Below are positions 1 to 9,414 of a stretch of 64,000 nt of DNA, in pieces. The DNA is taken from positions 186,001-250,000 of the forward strand of contig NZ_ASZC01000006.1 in NCBI RefSeq assembly GCF_000468095.1, written 5' to 3'. How positions within the stretch are numbered: the stretch's first letter is position 1; each line of letters starts with the position of its first letter. The DNA is from Pantoea sp. AS-PWVM4 (GTDB lineage: Bacteria > Pseudomonadota > Gammaproteobacteria > Enterobacterales > Enterobacteriaceae). The translations under genes were made by a program, and so were the position numbers. The notes beneath the pieces are model-generated. The model was given only the letters and a program-made list of their open reading frames with translations, was not told the DNA's origin and ran no database searches.

Positions 1-1644
1 GGAAGACAGCCACAGCGCCCAGGCATACAACGCACTCGGATCCTGCGGGTGCTGGAGCACCATCGCTTCCATCACCGTGCGCCCCTGCGCGGCTTCGCCA
101 CTGTTGCGTAGCGCCCCGGCCAGCCGGTACGACAGCCAGATATCGTTGGGAGTATCCTGGGCCGCCTGACGATATTTCACCACCGCCTGATGCCACTGCC
201 CCTGTTCCGCTAACGCATCAGCTTCGGCGCGCAGGCTATCGCTACGCAGAGTACGCAGCGTATCGGCTAATCCGCGTTGCTGGGCGGCGGGCAGGGCGTT
301 GATAAACGCCATCGCCCGCGCCGGGGATTGTTGCTGGTATAAACCCGCCAGGCGGCGCACCGCCGTGGTGTTACCACGATCAATGCGCAGCGCCAGTTGC
401 CAGTAGCGTTCGGCCTGGGCTTCGTTATGGCGCGCCTGCGCCACATCGCCGAGTCCGATCAGCGCCCAGCTGTCGCTGTTATCAATCACCTGGGCGTTGC
501 GATACTGACGTTCCGCCCCATTGAGATCGCCTTTTTTCAGCGCGTTATCACCGTTGTTGATGGCCAGCCAGTAACGGTTGGTTTGCAGCAACGACTGCCA
601 TTTCCCCACCTGGGTGCTGGCCTGACCGTGTTTGATGGCTTTTTCTAACCACATAATGGCCGCAGCACGGTTGTTGGCACGCGCCTGGGCCTGGCCCATC
701 GCCCCCATCAGTTCGGCATCATCAGGCGTGGCTTTTAGCGCCGCGCTGAGGGAGGCAATCGCCCCCGCGCCGCCTCCGGCATCAACCAGCGCCAGCCCGC
801 GCATGCGCTGACGCCAGGCTGGATCGGCCAGCAGTTTTTGCTGCCGCGCCAGCTCCTCCTGTCCACGTTGTTGTGCATCGCCAGAGGTAAATACGGTGAG
901 ATATTGTTGCAGGCTGGCGACACTCTGGTCGCTGACTGGCTGATTCTGGATCTGCTGTAGCCAGAGTTCTGAAGCGGCATCGCGGCCACCATCGCGCCTG
1001 GCGAGGTTGCGCAGTTGCGTTAGCGCTGCGGCTGGCTGATTGTTATCAAAGGCCATGCGCGCCAGTTGTAGCTCCACGCCGATATTACCGGGGTAGCGTT
1101 GTTCCAGCGCCTGTAATTGGCGATAGGCCGTCTGCTGCTGACCGGGCAGACGCGCCACCAGTTGCCAGTATTCCAGTTCGGTGTTCACATCCGGGAACAC
1201 GCCGTGAAACAGCGCGTCCCACGCGTCTTTCGCTTCCGCTATATGACCCGCGGCCGCCAGCAGTCGGGCTTGTTGCAACTGCTGACGGCCTTCGGCTGAC
1301 ATCAGTTTCATACCGGCTTCGGATTCATGGGCGGCGGCGGATTGCGGTGCCACACGTTTCAGTTCATCCAGTAACGTTTGTGCCTTCGCCAGATCGCCCT
1401 GACGCAGCGCCATGCGGATTTGCGCCGCCAGCACCTGCGGGTTGTCAGGATCGATTTTTTCCAGCCGGTAGAGCGATTGCTGCACCAGATCATACTTGTT
1501 GGTCGATTCGCCGGTGCGGATCTGCATCAGTAGCCATTCGACCGGCGAAACCTGTGGACCGACGGGCGCGGCGACCGCGCCCGCCAGCATCCCCAGCGTG
1601 GTGCTGAGCAGCAGCCCGAATCGCAGCGCGCGCGCTTTATTCAT
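1..1644 (-). CDS. bcsC: Cellulose synthase outer-membrane/TPR subunit BcsC (N-terminal 548 codons, cut by window edge)
   Basis: BcsC forms the periplasmic TPR scaffold and outer-membrane porin through which cellulose leaves the cell. Only the N-terminal 548 residues are here; the beta-barrel lies beyond position 1. The reading frame is open from ATG at 1644 to the window edge. It begins with a signal peptide (MNKARALRFGLLLSTTLG, cleavage near AVAAP) and continues as helical TPR-like repeats with typical stretches such as 'DSWALIGLGDVAQARHNEA'. The start overlaps the end of bcsB by 8 nt, so the two are probably translationally coupled. In E. coli bcsZ sits between bcsB and bcsC; here there is no room for it. 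Identification rests on family recall and operon position and is strong. Confidence 0.93.
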   Translation of the reverse strand, partial: MNKARALRFGLLLSTTLGMLAGAVAAPVGPQVSPVEWLLMQIRTGESTNKYDLVQQSLYRLEKIDPDNPQVLAAQIRMALRQGDLAKAQTLLDELKRVAPQSAAAHESEAGMKLMSAEGRQQLQQARLLAAAGHIAEAKDAWDALFHGVFPDVNTELEYWQLVARLPGQQQTAYRQLQALEQRYPGNIGVELQLARMAFDNNQPAAALTQLRNLARRDGGRDAASELWLQQIQNQPVSDQSVASLQQYLTVFTSGDAQQRGQEELARQQKLLADPAWRQRMRGLALVDAGGGAGAIASLSAALKATPDDAELMGAMGQAQARANNRAAAIMWLEKAIKHGQASTQVGKWQSLLQTNRYWLAINNGDNALKKGDLNGAERQYRNAQVIDNSDSWALIGLGDVAQARHNEAQAERYWQLALRIDRGNTTAVRRLAGLYQQQSPARAMAFINALPAAQQRGLADTLRTLRSDSLRAEADALAEQGQWHQAVVKYRQAAQDTPNDIWLSYRLAGALRNSGEAAQGRTVMEAMVLQHPQDPSALYAWALWLSS

Positions 1645-3940
1645 CGTCGTATTCTTCTGCCAGACGACGGCGGCTCACCATACGCATCAGACGCCATGCC
1701 ATCAGGGCAAACAGCAGCACTACCACCACAGCGCACAGCGCCAGCCAGACCGGATGCGTTGCCAGCATATTCCACAGACGCTCCCACCACGGCAGATGAC
1801 CGACGAAATAGGTATCGCCAACCCGCAGGCTGTAGACACCAGACTCGCGGATGATCGAAGCCGAACCGAAAATCGCCGCGCGTTTGCCGCTATCCTGCAT
1901 CGCGTTGTTGAGCAGATCCCAACCACGCGGGCTGTCGGCCAGCAGGGCGACCACGCTACGTTGATCAAAGAACGGCGACTGGAAGCCGACAATCACGCCC
2001 AGCGGGCCGCGTGAACTGATGGTGGTCTGGCTTTCGACAGCGCGATCGCTGGCAGAAACCGGGACGTTAGGTGCGGCGATGGGGCGTGCTGGCATGTTGA
2101 TCCAGCTACGGGCCGCCTCAACCAGCGCATTGATCTTGCGGTCATCCTGGAGATCGGCCGGGATGCTGCCGATCATCAGCAGATCGGCGTCGCTGCTTTT
2201 GGCTTTGCTCCAATCGTCGCTCATTTGCACACGCAACGCCGGATAGCCAGTTTGCGCACCGATGCTGCCCAGCGCATTCAGCAAGGTGGTCACTTCGTTG
2301 CTGCCTGGTTTTGGCTGTACCAGTACCAGCGACTGCGCCATGTCGGCGTAGCGGCTATAAGGGAAACCGGCGTTGGCGTACGCGGCCAGCGATGGCATTT
2401 CGATGTAGTGGCGATAGCCGGAGAAATCGATGCTGGAGTGATCGTCAATCACCACATGATGGCCGACGGCGGTGACGGTTTCGCAACGGCCATCGGCAGT
2501 ACCGCCAATAAAGGTGTTGGCGTAATCAAAGTCAAAACGCAGTTGGTTGACCACGCCGAGGCGCAGCGCCGGAATGGTCAGCTGGCGGCTGCTGTCCTGC
2601 AAGCCCTGAATCAGCGGGATATGCAGCAGTTGCTTGCCGCCGGTGTCCTTCGGCATCAACGGATAGTCCTGCATAAACTGGTTATTCAGGTGTACCGCCA
2701 GGCGCGATCCATCCTGCTGCATCGGCGAGGTGTAGCGATAAATCAGGTCCATATCGATGCCGCGAGCACGTACCAGGAACAGATCCGGCGGCAGGTTGAG
2801 CGTCAGCGCGATCGGGTTGGGTTGCAGGCCGTCGGATTGCAGTTGGTTTTGGTACTGCGTCAGCTCGGCAAAGGTGGTGCGGCGGTCGGTGCGTACCCAG
2901 TTCGGCGCGTCATAGGCTTTACGCGGAGCCAGTAATTTGACGTCATCCACCGTTGAGGTATCACCGCGCAGCAGCAGCTCGCCCTGGGCAATGCCTTCGA
3001 CGGCGGTCAGCAAATCTTTGTCGTCGCGACCGAGAATCAGCAGCATCTTCTCATACGGATTCTCCGGCTGGCTGACCATCATTACCGTCGGCTTTTGCAC
3101 CGGCGGCATCTCCTTCAGGAAATCAGGACGCTGATCGTTAGTGGCGAATACCACCGCGTGTTGTTCTTTTGGCAGTTGGTTATACAGCACCGGGAAGGTC
3201 TGACCGCGCCACTGCGCCTTGCTGCCAAAATACGAGGCGAGAATCGCGGCGGCACGTTGTTGTTGCAGGTCAGGTGCGGCGCTGAACACCATCGGCAGTT
3301 GCAGCGGTCGGCTGTCGCGGCTGTCGAAGAAAGGCTCCGGGAAGTGCGACAGATCGTTTTTCAGCGGCAGTTTTTGCAGCGTCAGGTCGAGCTTGCTCTC
3401 CTTGCCGATATCCAGCCAGATGGTGCTGTTGGCCGGGTTTTCACACACGTTGGCGTAATGGCCAACCAGCTCCAGCCGCACGCGGTTGAAGTCAGTGATA
3501 AAGCGCGGATCAATCGCCAGTTGGGTCTGATTCTCTTTGCCGAGCTGATCGGCGGTGATGGTGATCAGGCTGACCAGTTCATCGTTGAGATACACCTTGA
3601 GTTGCGACAGCGTCGGGATTAACGCTGGTGACGGACGATAGTTGAGAGTGAGCAGCGCACGCGTCACCACCTCATCACTGCGCACGCCAAACTCAATCTG
3701 ACCGGTCGGCCCGGTGCCGCGCAACGTCATGCTACCCGGTGGCGGCGCAACCAGGTTGAACAGCAGTTGGCTGTCGCGCAGCGGTGCACCAGGCAGTGTC
3801 TGGTCGCTCACCACCGGCAGAGGGCTTTGTGCCGCCGCCTGGGGCGCAATCGGAGCAGCTGGTTGCGGGGCAGCCTGAGCCAGTGTGGCGGTGCTCAGGA
3901 GCAGGGCGGTGAACCAACTCAGTTTTTTCGTCATGGTCAT
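1637..3940 (-). CDS. bcsB: Cellulose synthase periplasmic subunit BcsB
   Basis: BcsB is the membrane-anchored periplasmic partner of BcsA and guides the emerging glucan. The 767-residue product starts with a signal peptide (KLSWFTALLLSTATLAQA) and ends with a single transmembrane helix near residues 730-750 followed by a basic tail (RLMRMVSRRRLAEEY), as expected for the family. Two ATGs, at 3940 and 3934, could start it (MTMTKK); the second gives the more usual signal peptide. It follows bcsA by 9 nt and its stop overlaps the bcsC start. Expression should follow the bcsRQABC operon. Length fits the family (about 780 in E. coli). Confidence 0.95.
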   Translation of the reverse strand: MTMTKKLSWFTALLLSTATLAQAAPQPAAPIAPQAAAQSPLPVVSDQTLPGAPLRDSQLLFNLVAPPPGSMTLRGTGPTGQIEFGVRSDEVVTRALLTLNYRPSPALIPTLSQLKVYLNDELVSLITITADQLGKENQTQLAIDPRFITDFNRVRLELVGHYANVCENPANSTIWLDIGKESKLDLTLQKLPLKNDLSHFPEPFFDSRDSRPLQLPMVFSAAPDLQQQRAAAILASYFGSKAQWRGQTFPVLYNQLPKEQHAVVFATNDQRPDFLKEMPPVQKPTVMMVSQPENPYEKMLLILGRDDKDLLTAVEGIAQGELLLRGDTSTVDDVKLLAPRKAYDAPNWVRTDRRTTFAELTQYQNQLQSDGLQPNPIALTLNLPPDLFLVRARGIDMDLIYRYTSPMQQDGSRLAVHLNNQFMQDYPLMPKDTGGKQLLHIPLIQGLQDSSRQLTIPALRLGVVNQLRFDFDYANTFIGGTADGRCETVTAVGHHVVIDDHSSIDFSGYRHYIEMPSLAAYANAGFPYSRYADMAQSLVLVQPKPGSNEVTTLLNALGSIGAQTGYPALRVQMSDDWSKAKSSDADLLMIGSIPADLQDDRKINALVEAARSWINMPARPIAAPNVPVSASDRAVESQTTISSRGPLGVIVGFQSPFFDQRSVVALLADSPRGWDLLNNAMQDSGKRAAIFGSASIIRESGVYSLRVGDTYFVGHLPWWERLWNMLATHPVWLALCAVVVVLLFALMAWRLMRMVSRRRLAEEYDDE

Positions 3941-3949
3941 ATCATCAAC

Positions 3950-6559
3950 TTAATGAGTGTTTTCTATTTTCACGCGGCCAGGTTGTTGTGGCAGCAGTGA
4001 GGCCAGCCAGTGCACCAGCGTGGTGAGCAGGCTGAATAAACGACGCAGCGGCGTTGGGCCGTACTCCGCCAGACGCAGGTAGCCTTTAAAGCCCAGTACC
4101 ATAATGTCGGCGAGGCTTTGTACCGGTTTGTCTTCCGGGAAACCGTCCTGCCACAGCGCCCAGGTATCGGCGCGGGCAAAGGTACACTGAATAAATTCAA
4201 TGTGTTGTTCAGTGGATAGCTGATGCAGGCGGATACCGGCGCGGCGGCCAAAGACGCGTTGTACCTGGCAGGGGAAACTGAACTCCTGCTGACCACGGCG
4301 CAGCAGCAGCCACACCGGCTCATCCTCTTGCAACGCATCTGCTTCGCGCAGCTCTACACCAACGCCACCGTCCGAGTAGTCGCGCAGCGTGCAGGGCACC
4401 ATATGACCATCTTCGCGTGCAATGGCGGCAGGCATGGCGATCTCGACACGGTGCGCTTCGCGAATCTGCCGGGCCTCTACCGACACCGCCACGGCACCAC
4501 CGAGGATGACCATGTTGTAGATCACCCAAATCAGACTGACCCAGATGGTCAGGATTTCATTGGATGGGCCGTAAGCCATACGCCAGAAGGCCATCACAAT
4601 TCCCGCCAGATTCAGCAGCACCAGGAACATGTAGGGTTTGGTGATCACCCAGTCGAGATGGCGTTTCTCGACCAGGCCACCCTTAGCGGTCACGTTGAAT
4701 TTGCCTTTGTGCGGATTGAACAACGCTACCGTGGTCGGGCGGGCGATGTACCAGGCCAGCACCGTTTCATACACTTCACTCCAGAAGGAGTGACGCCAGC
4801 GGCCCTGAATGCGTGAGTTGGTCAGGCTGGTGTGCAGCATATGGGGTAACACATAAATGGCGATCGCCAGTGCCGGGGCATAGATGATGTAGGCGTGGCA
4901 CAGCAGGAATGCCAGCGGTGCCAGCAGGAAAATCAGCCGTGGAATCCCCGCGAGGAAATGTAGCATGGCGTTGGCATAACACAGGCGCTGCACCAGTTTT
5001 AAGCCTTTGCCAAACAGCGGGTTATCCAGTCGGAAAATCTGTACCATGCCGCGCGCCCAGCGGATGCGCTGACCGATATGCGCCGACAGACTTTCAGTAG
5101 CCAGGCCGGCCGCCTGTGGAATGCGGATATAGGCCGAGGTATAGCCGCGACGATGCAGACGCAATGAGGTGTGCGCATCTTCCGTCACGGTTTCGACTGC
5201 AATGCCGCCAATCTCATCCAGCGCATCGCGGCGCAGAACGGCACAGGAGCCGCAGAAAAACGCCGCATCCCAGGTGTCATTGCCATCCTGCACCAGGCCG
5301 TAAAACAGTGAGCCTTCATTTGGCGTCTGGCGGAAGCGGCCGAGGTTGCGCTCGAAGGGATCCGGCGAGAAGAAGTGATGCGGCGTCTGCAACATCGCCA
5401 GCTGTTTATCCTTCAGGAACCAGCCCATCGTCATTTGCAGAAACGAACGCGTCGGCACATGGTCGCAGTCGAAAATCGCCACATATTCGCTCTGGCAACG
5501 GGTTTTCAGCGCATGGTTGATATTGCCCGCTTTGGCGTGTTCATGCGTGGGACGCACCACATACTGCACCCCGACACTGGCGGCAAACTCGCGGAATTCG
5601 TCGCGTGTGCCGTCATCGAGAATATAGATATTCAGCTTATCGCGCGGCCAGTCGATACCCATCGCGGCGTAGATGGTCGGTTTCACCACGCTGAGCGGTT
5701 CGTTATAAGTGGGCACCAGAATATCCACACTCGGCCAGACGGTGATCTCCTCTGGCATCGACAGTGGATGGCGGTTGAGCGGCCACAACGTCTGGAAATA
5801 GCCCAGCACCAGCACCGTCCACGAATAGGTTTCCGCGCCAATCAGCAGCAAGCCGAAGGCGAGGCTAATCGGATCGTCCCAGTTGAGGGTTTCGGTGTAG
5901 CGCCACCACAAATAGCGGCAGGAGACGGTGAGCGACAGCACGATCAGCATGATGGTAGAGAGCCGCCCCGGTACGCGGCGAACCAGCATCGCCAGCCCCC
6001 ACAGCAGTAGCACGAAGACAAACTGCGTCATGATGCCGAAGGGTTGTGAGATACACAGCAACGCCAGCAGGCTGGCAGCAATGGCGGCGGTGATAAACAA
6101 CAACTGGCGTGCGCGTGGTGGCAATCGTTGCAGACGCTGTTCGCTGCGTCGGATGACGCCACGTTTTTTCAACTGCAATGGCAGCGCGCCCAACCATTGA
6201 TAGAGTTGTCGACGCCAGCGGAACAGCGGCTTAAAGGCGTTATTGAAGCGTTTACGCTCGCTGCGTTCGCTATCGTCGAGCGGCAAGACCAGCAACAGCC
6301 ACAGGCTTTGCAGTGCATAGCGCAGCACATCGAGCGGACGCGGGCGTTGCAGGGAGATTTGCGGGAAGTAGCGATGACGTTGTTGCAGGATGCGCTGCCA
6401 ACCCGGCGTCTCCAGTCGCAGCAGTGACCAGGCAAGGATGCACCACATCAAATGCAGGATGATGGTCGGCCAGGGTGTGCCATGGCGACGCGCCTGGCGG
6501 GCGCGTTGTTGCAACGCCTGCCACGCCTGCGGGATGAGCAGCCAGCGTAGCGGATTCAT
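3950..6559 (-). CDS. bcsA: Cellulose synthase catalytic subunit BcsA (UDP-forming)
   Basis: BcsA polymerises UDP-glucose into beta-1,4-glucan and extrudes it across the inner membrane. The 869-residue protein shows N-terminal membrane helices, a GT2 domain with the DDG (ILDDGTRDEF) and DCDH aspartates, the TED general base (ETVTEDAHTSLRLH), the QRIRW acceptor-site motif and a further membrane block. A C-terminal PilZ domain begins at RQIREAHRVE and includes DYSDGGVG, the cyclic-di-GMP binding motifs, so activity should depend on cyclic-di-GMP. The start overlaps the end of bcsQ (ATGA-type). All catalytic motifs look intact. Confidence 0.97.
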   Translation of the reverse strand: MNPLRWLLIPQAWQALQQRARQARRHGTPWPTIILHLMWCILAWSLLRLETPGWQRILQQRHRYFPQISLQRPRPLDVLRYALQSLWLLLVLPLDDSERSERKRFNNAFKPLFRWRRQLYQWLGALPLQLKKRGVIRRSEQRLQRLPPRARQLLFITAAIAASLLALLCISQPFGIMTQFVFVLLLWGLAMLVRRVPGRLSTIMLIVLSLTVSCRYLWWRYTETLNWDDPISLAFGLLLIGAETYSWTVLVLGYFQTLWPLNRHPLSMPEEITVWPSVDILVPTYNEPLSVVKPTIYAAMGIDWPRDKLNIYILDDGTRDEFREFAASVGVQYVVRPTHEHAKAGNINHALKTRCQSEYVAIFDCDHVPTRSFLQMTMGWFLKDKQLAMLQTPHHFFSPDPFERNLGRFRQTPNEGSLFYGLVQDGNDTWDAAFFCGSCAVLRRDALDEIGGIAVETVTEDAHTSLRLHRRGYTSAYIRIPQAAGLATESLSAHIGQRIRWARGMVQIFRLDNPLFGKGLKLVQRLCYANAMLHFLAGIPRLIFLLAPLAFLLCHAYIIYAPALAIAIYVLPHMLHTSLTNSRIQGRWRHSFWSEVYETVLAWYIARPTTVALFNPHKGKFNVTAKGGLVEKRHLDWVITKPYMFLVLLNLAGIVMAFWRMAYGPSNEILTIWVSLIWVIYNMVILGGAVAVSVEARQIREAHRVEIAMPAAIAREDGHMVPCTLRDYSDGGVGVELREADALQEDEPVWLLLRRGQQEFSFPCQVQRVFGRRAGIRLHQLSTEQHIEFIQCTFARADTWALWQDGFPEDKPVQSLADIMVLGFKGYLRLAEYGPTPLRRLFSLLTTLVHWLASLLPQQPGRVKIENTH

Positions 6560-7287
6560 TTGCCTGCCCCGGCCACATTGAGCAACAGCCAGTTTGCCAG
6601 GGTGTTGACCTCTTCACTGGCAAGCGCGTGCGGGCGATATTCAGCCAGTGGTTGTTTCATCATCAGCGCTTCCGCCAGCGCTTCATCGCGATGAATGACC
6701 TGCGGAATCAGGTTGCGCAGTGAGCTAATCCACAGTTGATGCAAATCCTGCTGTAGCTTGCTGTTGGCATTGAACTGGTTGATCAAAAACAACGTGTGCG
6801 GCAGAAAACGCGGGTGATGCAGACGCAGCTGACAGTTGGCATCAGGGGTGAGTATCTGAAGCACCTGGTCTGCGCTGTGCAGGAACGGCAGGTGCCAGGG
6901 AGACACGTCTGCCGGTAAATCCAACAACAACCAGCGGTACTGAGATTTGAGCGTAGCGAAAGCATTAAGCAACGGTTCAGCAAATTTTTCGTCGAAGCAG
7001 CGAATACTTAATGCCTGCTGATGGGTTGTTGCGCCAAAAGGTAAGAAATCTAACCCCGGGCGGTAGCGCTGTGCAGTCTGTTGCCAGGGCTGCTGATTGA
7101 GCAGGGCGGGCATCCATCCGGCGTCATGATTCACTGGCAAGTTGAAGTGGGTAGCCAGTTGATTCGCAGGGGAAAGATCGAGCACCAGCACCGATTCCTG
7201 TAGCGCGTTCAGCGCCCAGCCAAGCGCCGCGCAGAGCGCAGTGGCGCCACAGCCGCCGCGCAGTCCCTGAAGAGCAATCACCGGCAT
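6556..7287 (-). CDS. bcsQ: Cellulose biosynthesis protein BcsQ (ParA/MinD-like)
   Basis: BcsQ is a MinD/ParA-family protein that, with BcsR and BcsE, assembles the cytosolic part of the Bcs complex in enterobacteria. The 243-residue product begins MPVIALQGLRGGCGATAL: the deviant Walker A is present but the lysine of GKT is replaced (GGCGATAL). E. coli BcsQ (GGVGTTT) likewise lacks the usual lysine there. A 'LLLDLPADVS' Walker-B-like segment follows around residue 120. It overlaps bcsR by one base and bcsA by four, so it is probably translated by coupling. Substitution of the lysine raises doubt about ordinary ATP hydrolysis. Confidence 0.93.
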   Translation of the reverse strand: MPVIALQGLRGGCGATALCAALGWALNALQESVLVLDLSPANQLATHFNLPVNHDAGWMPALLNQQPWQQTAQRYRPGLDFLPFGATTHQQALSIRCFDEKFAEPLLNAFATLKSQYRWLLLDLPADVSPWHLPFLHSADQVLQILTPDANCQLRLHHPRFLPHTLFLINQFNANSKLQQDLHQLWISSLRNLIPQVIHRDEALAEALMMKQPLAEYRPHALASEEVNTLANWLLLNVAGAGK

Positions 7288-7481
7288 TAGTGTTCAGACT
7301 CCTGAGTGGCGGATAATTCCTGCAAAAGCGGCCAGTGCGACAAAAGGGTATTCAGGCGCTCTTCCCGGGCAATATCAATGTAGTGAAACGCCTGCAATGA
7401 AAAGGCCTCACTTAAGGTATTAATGTCATCCTGTTCTTCACGGGTTCGCGATACCAGCGAAAAGGCATTTTCTGTTTTCAT
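7287..7481 (-). CDS. bcsR: Cellulose biosynthesis protein BcsR (YhjR)
   Basis: This small 64-residue protein heads the minus-strand bcs operon. I start it at ATG 7481 (MKTENAFSLVSRTREEQDD); an in-frame upstream extension encodes an unlikely hydrophobic leader and was discarded. BcsR binds BcsQ and stabilises the BcsRQ complex that engages BcsE and BcsA. The sequence 'LSEAFSLQAFHYIDIAREE' matches the family's conserved core. Its stop overlaps the bcsQ start by one base. No strong Shine-Dalgarno sequence is visible before the start. Confidence 0.88.
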   Translation of the reverse strand: MKTENAFSLVSRTREEQDDINTLSEAFSLQAFHYIDIAREERLNTLLSHWPLLQELSATQESEH

Positions 7482-7678
7482 TACTTTTTTGCCAGCTAAA
7501 AACGACAATCGAAGAGTTACGATTATATTTATTGATATAAGTTTAACGTTGGCGAAAACGATAAACACCCGCACAGATCAATGCGTTTTGAGTTAGTTCA
7601 ACGTTTTTTTATTTCAGCAGTTCCAATCGTCGCCGTCTATAATAAACTAGCCTGGATTGTACAGATCGCGAATCTAAT
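7482..7678. promoter_or_regulatory. Divergent bcsR / bcsE control region
   Basis: This AT-rich 197-bp gap separates the two divergent bcs operons and must hold both promoters. A TATAAT at 7638-7643 lies 36 bp before the bcsE ATG and is a good -10 candidate for the plus-strand operon; its -35 is weak. I see no clear regulator site. CsgD-type control is not expected here, since it acts indirectly through cyclic-di-GMP in enterobacteria. Confidence 0.45.
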
Positions 7679-9226
7679 ATGAAAAATCACTATGCGCTCG
7701 GCCTGCAACAGGTTCAACAGGAATTAATTACACTGCAAACGCCCGGACTTTACTGGATCACCTGCCAGCGGCAGGAGGATGCGCGATCGTTTCTGCGTCA
7801 GGTGATAAGCCAGCAACAGGCTGCCACACTGATCAGCTCAGACGAAAAACCGCAGGCATTGCTGACGCCCGATCCGCCCGGTGGCCCGGTGCGTATTCCT
7901 TTATTTTCGTTGCCGGCCAATAAACTTTCCTTGCAACAGTTGCAAGGGGATTTTGCGCGCGTAATGAATAAGCGAAGCGGTCTGGTGTTGTTTTATAGCA
8001 ACGCCGCACATTGGGTTAAATTATCGCAGGAAGAACTGGCGATTTGGCTGAAGCGCATGCGTCGTCAGTTAATTGAAAAAAACATGACGCTGCTGATGAT
8101 AACTTCTGGTACATCAATAATTAACCTGCGGAATTATCTCCAGCGTTATTTTCGCCAGATTGATGGTGTCGCTCATTTAGATTATCAACAGGATAGCTGG
8201 CAATATCGCATTAACTGGTGGTATTCCGCTGACCAACTGTTGGCGGATCGCGCGATTCGCCTGAATTACATCGAAAATCAGTTTATTGCTGCCAGCGAAG
8301 AGGAACAAAATATTCCGCTCAGCCTGAACGATGAGAATCAATTTCTTGCCGAGCAGGGCGTGCTGGAAGGCGCTCCACCTTTTTCCGCTCAGTGGCAATT
8401 GTTTAGCGACAATGATGGGGTTTACTCGCGCGCGCAACAGGCCAACGCCGCGACGGTGATCTTTAGCCTGGCAAATAACCATGATATCAACGCCCTGGCA
8501 AAAATGGTCCATAGCCTGCGACGCTCGCGTGGTAACGCGCTGAAGATTGTCGTACGCGAGATGAATACCAGCTTGCGATACAGCGATGAGCGCCTGCTGC
8601 TGGCCTGCGGCATCAATGCAATTGTGCCCACGGCGGCAACTTTGTCGCGCTTCCTTACCACGCTGGAAGGGATTCAGGGGCAGCAGTTTACCCGTCATGT
8701 GCCCGCAGACTTGCCTGCGTTGATGCAGGCTTTACAGCCGTTGCAGCAGCGCGGTTTTCTGCCATTGAATGCGTTTTGTGGCGCGGTACAGAAGCTGATG
8801 AAAAACACGCTGTTACCGGAAAACGATAAAGGTTTGATGGTCGCGCTGCGCCCGGTGCCGCAGCTGAAGCCGGAACAGGTGCTGACGTTGTGTAAACCGC
8901 GCCGTTTCGGTGACCTGGTGACGCAGTTGGATGATCGTCTCTACCTGTTCCTCTCCTCATGCCGTTTTAACGATTTGGACATTGCGTTGAAATCCATTTT
9001 CTCGCTGCCGCATGACGAGTTGTTCAGCAATCGCATGGTGTGGTTCGAAGACAACCAAATCGTATCGGAAGTGAATAAAATCAGTCAGCTGACACCGGTG
9101 ACGCACCAGGATCTGCCGGTGGAGCCGGTGACCCTGGCTGCAACAGCGCCAGACCCGGTGTCGCATGAACGCGCGGCACCGCTTCCTCAGCCGATTACCC
9201 TGAATATTGATGGAGCGCAGTCCTGA
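7679..9226 (+). CDS. bcsE: Cyclic-di-GMP-binding cellulose synthase regulator BcsE
   Basis: BcsE is a cytosolic regulator in enterobacterial type II bcs clusters. It binds cyclic-di-GMP through a C-terminal GIL (I-site-like) domain and recruits BcsF to tune BcsA and BcsG. The 515-residue length matches E. coli BcsE (523). The N-terminal half resembles an inactive P-loop/REC-like fold and the C-terminal part carries 'LKPEQVLTLCKPRRFGDLV', where an RxGD-like cyclic-di-GMP contact (RFGD) is visible near residue 415. It is the first gene of bcsEFG, and its stop overlaps the bcsF start by one base. Confidence 0.93.
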   Translation: MKNHYALGLQQVQQELITLQTPGLYWITCQRQEDARSFLRQVISQQQAATLISSDEKPQALLTPDPPGGPVRIPLFSLPANKLSLQQLQGDFARVMNKRSGLVLFYSNAAHWVKLSQEELAIWLKRMRRQLIEKNMTLLMITSGTSIINLRNYLQRYFRQIDGVAHLDYQQDSWQYRINWWYSADQLLADRAIRLNYIENQFIAASEEEQNIPLSLNDENQFLAEQGVLEGAPPFSAQWQLFSDNDGVYSRAQQANAATVIFSLANNHDINALAKMVHSLRRSRGNALKIVVREMNTSLRYSDERLLLACGINAIVPTAATLSRFLTTLEGIQGQQFTRHVPADLPALMQALQPLQQRGFLPLNAFCGAVQKLMKNTLLPENDKGLMVALRPVPQLKPEQVLTLCKPRRFGDLVTQLDDRLYLFLSSCRFNDLDIALKSIFSLPHDELFSNRMVWFEDNQIVSEVNKISQLTPVTHQDLPVEPVTLAATAPDPVSHERAAPLPQPITLNIDGAQS

Positions 9227-9414
9227 TGACACTAATGGATTGGGTGCAGGTCATCATCCTGCTGCTACTTATTCTGCTATTTCTCAAATCCCTGTTGGTG
9301 CGCTGGCTGCCGCGTAGTAGCAACAGCCTGCTGATGCGCCTGCTTCCGGCTCGTGCGCTGAAGTCCGAGGGAGTCTGGCAACGGAATACGACGAAAACGG
9401 ATAGAAAACCGTAA
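9226..9414 (+). CDS. bcsF: Cellulose biosynthesis membrane protein BcsF
   Basis: This 62-residue protein has one N-terminal transmembrane helix (VIILLLLILLFLKSLL) and a basic cytoplasmic tail, the layout of E. coli BcsF (63 residues). BcsF links cytosolic BcsE to the phosphoethanolamine transferase BcsG. One-base overlaps with bcsE upstream and bcsG downstream indicate strict translational coupling. Its short length means identification rests mainly on position and topology, which agree fully. Confidence 0.9.
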   Translation: MTLMDWVQVIILLLLILLFLKSLLVRWLPRSSNSLLMRLLPARALKSEGVWQRNTTKTDRKP

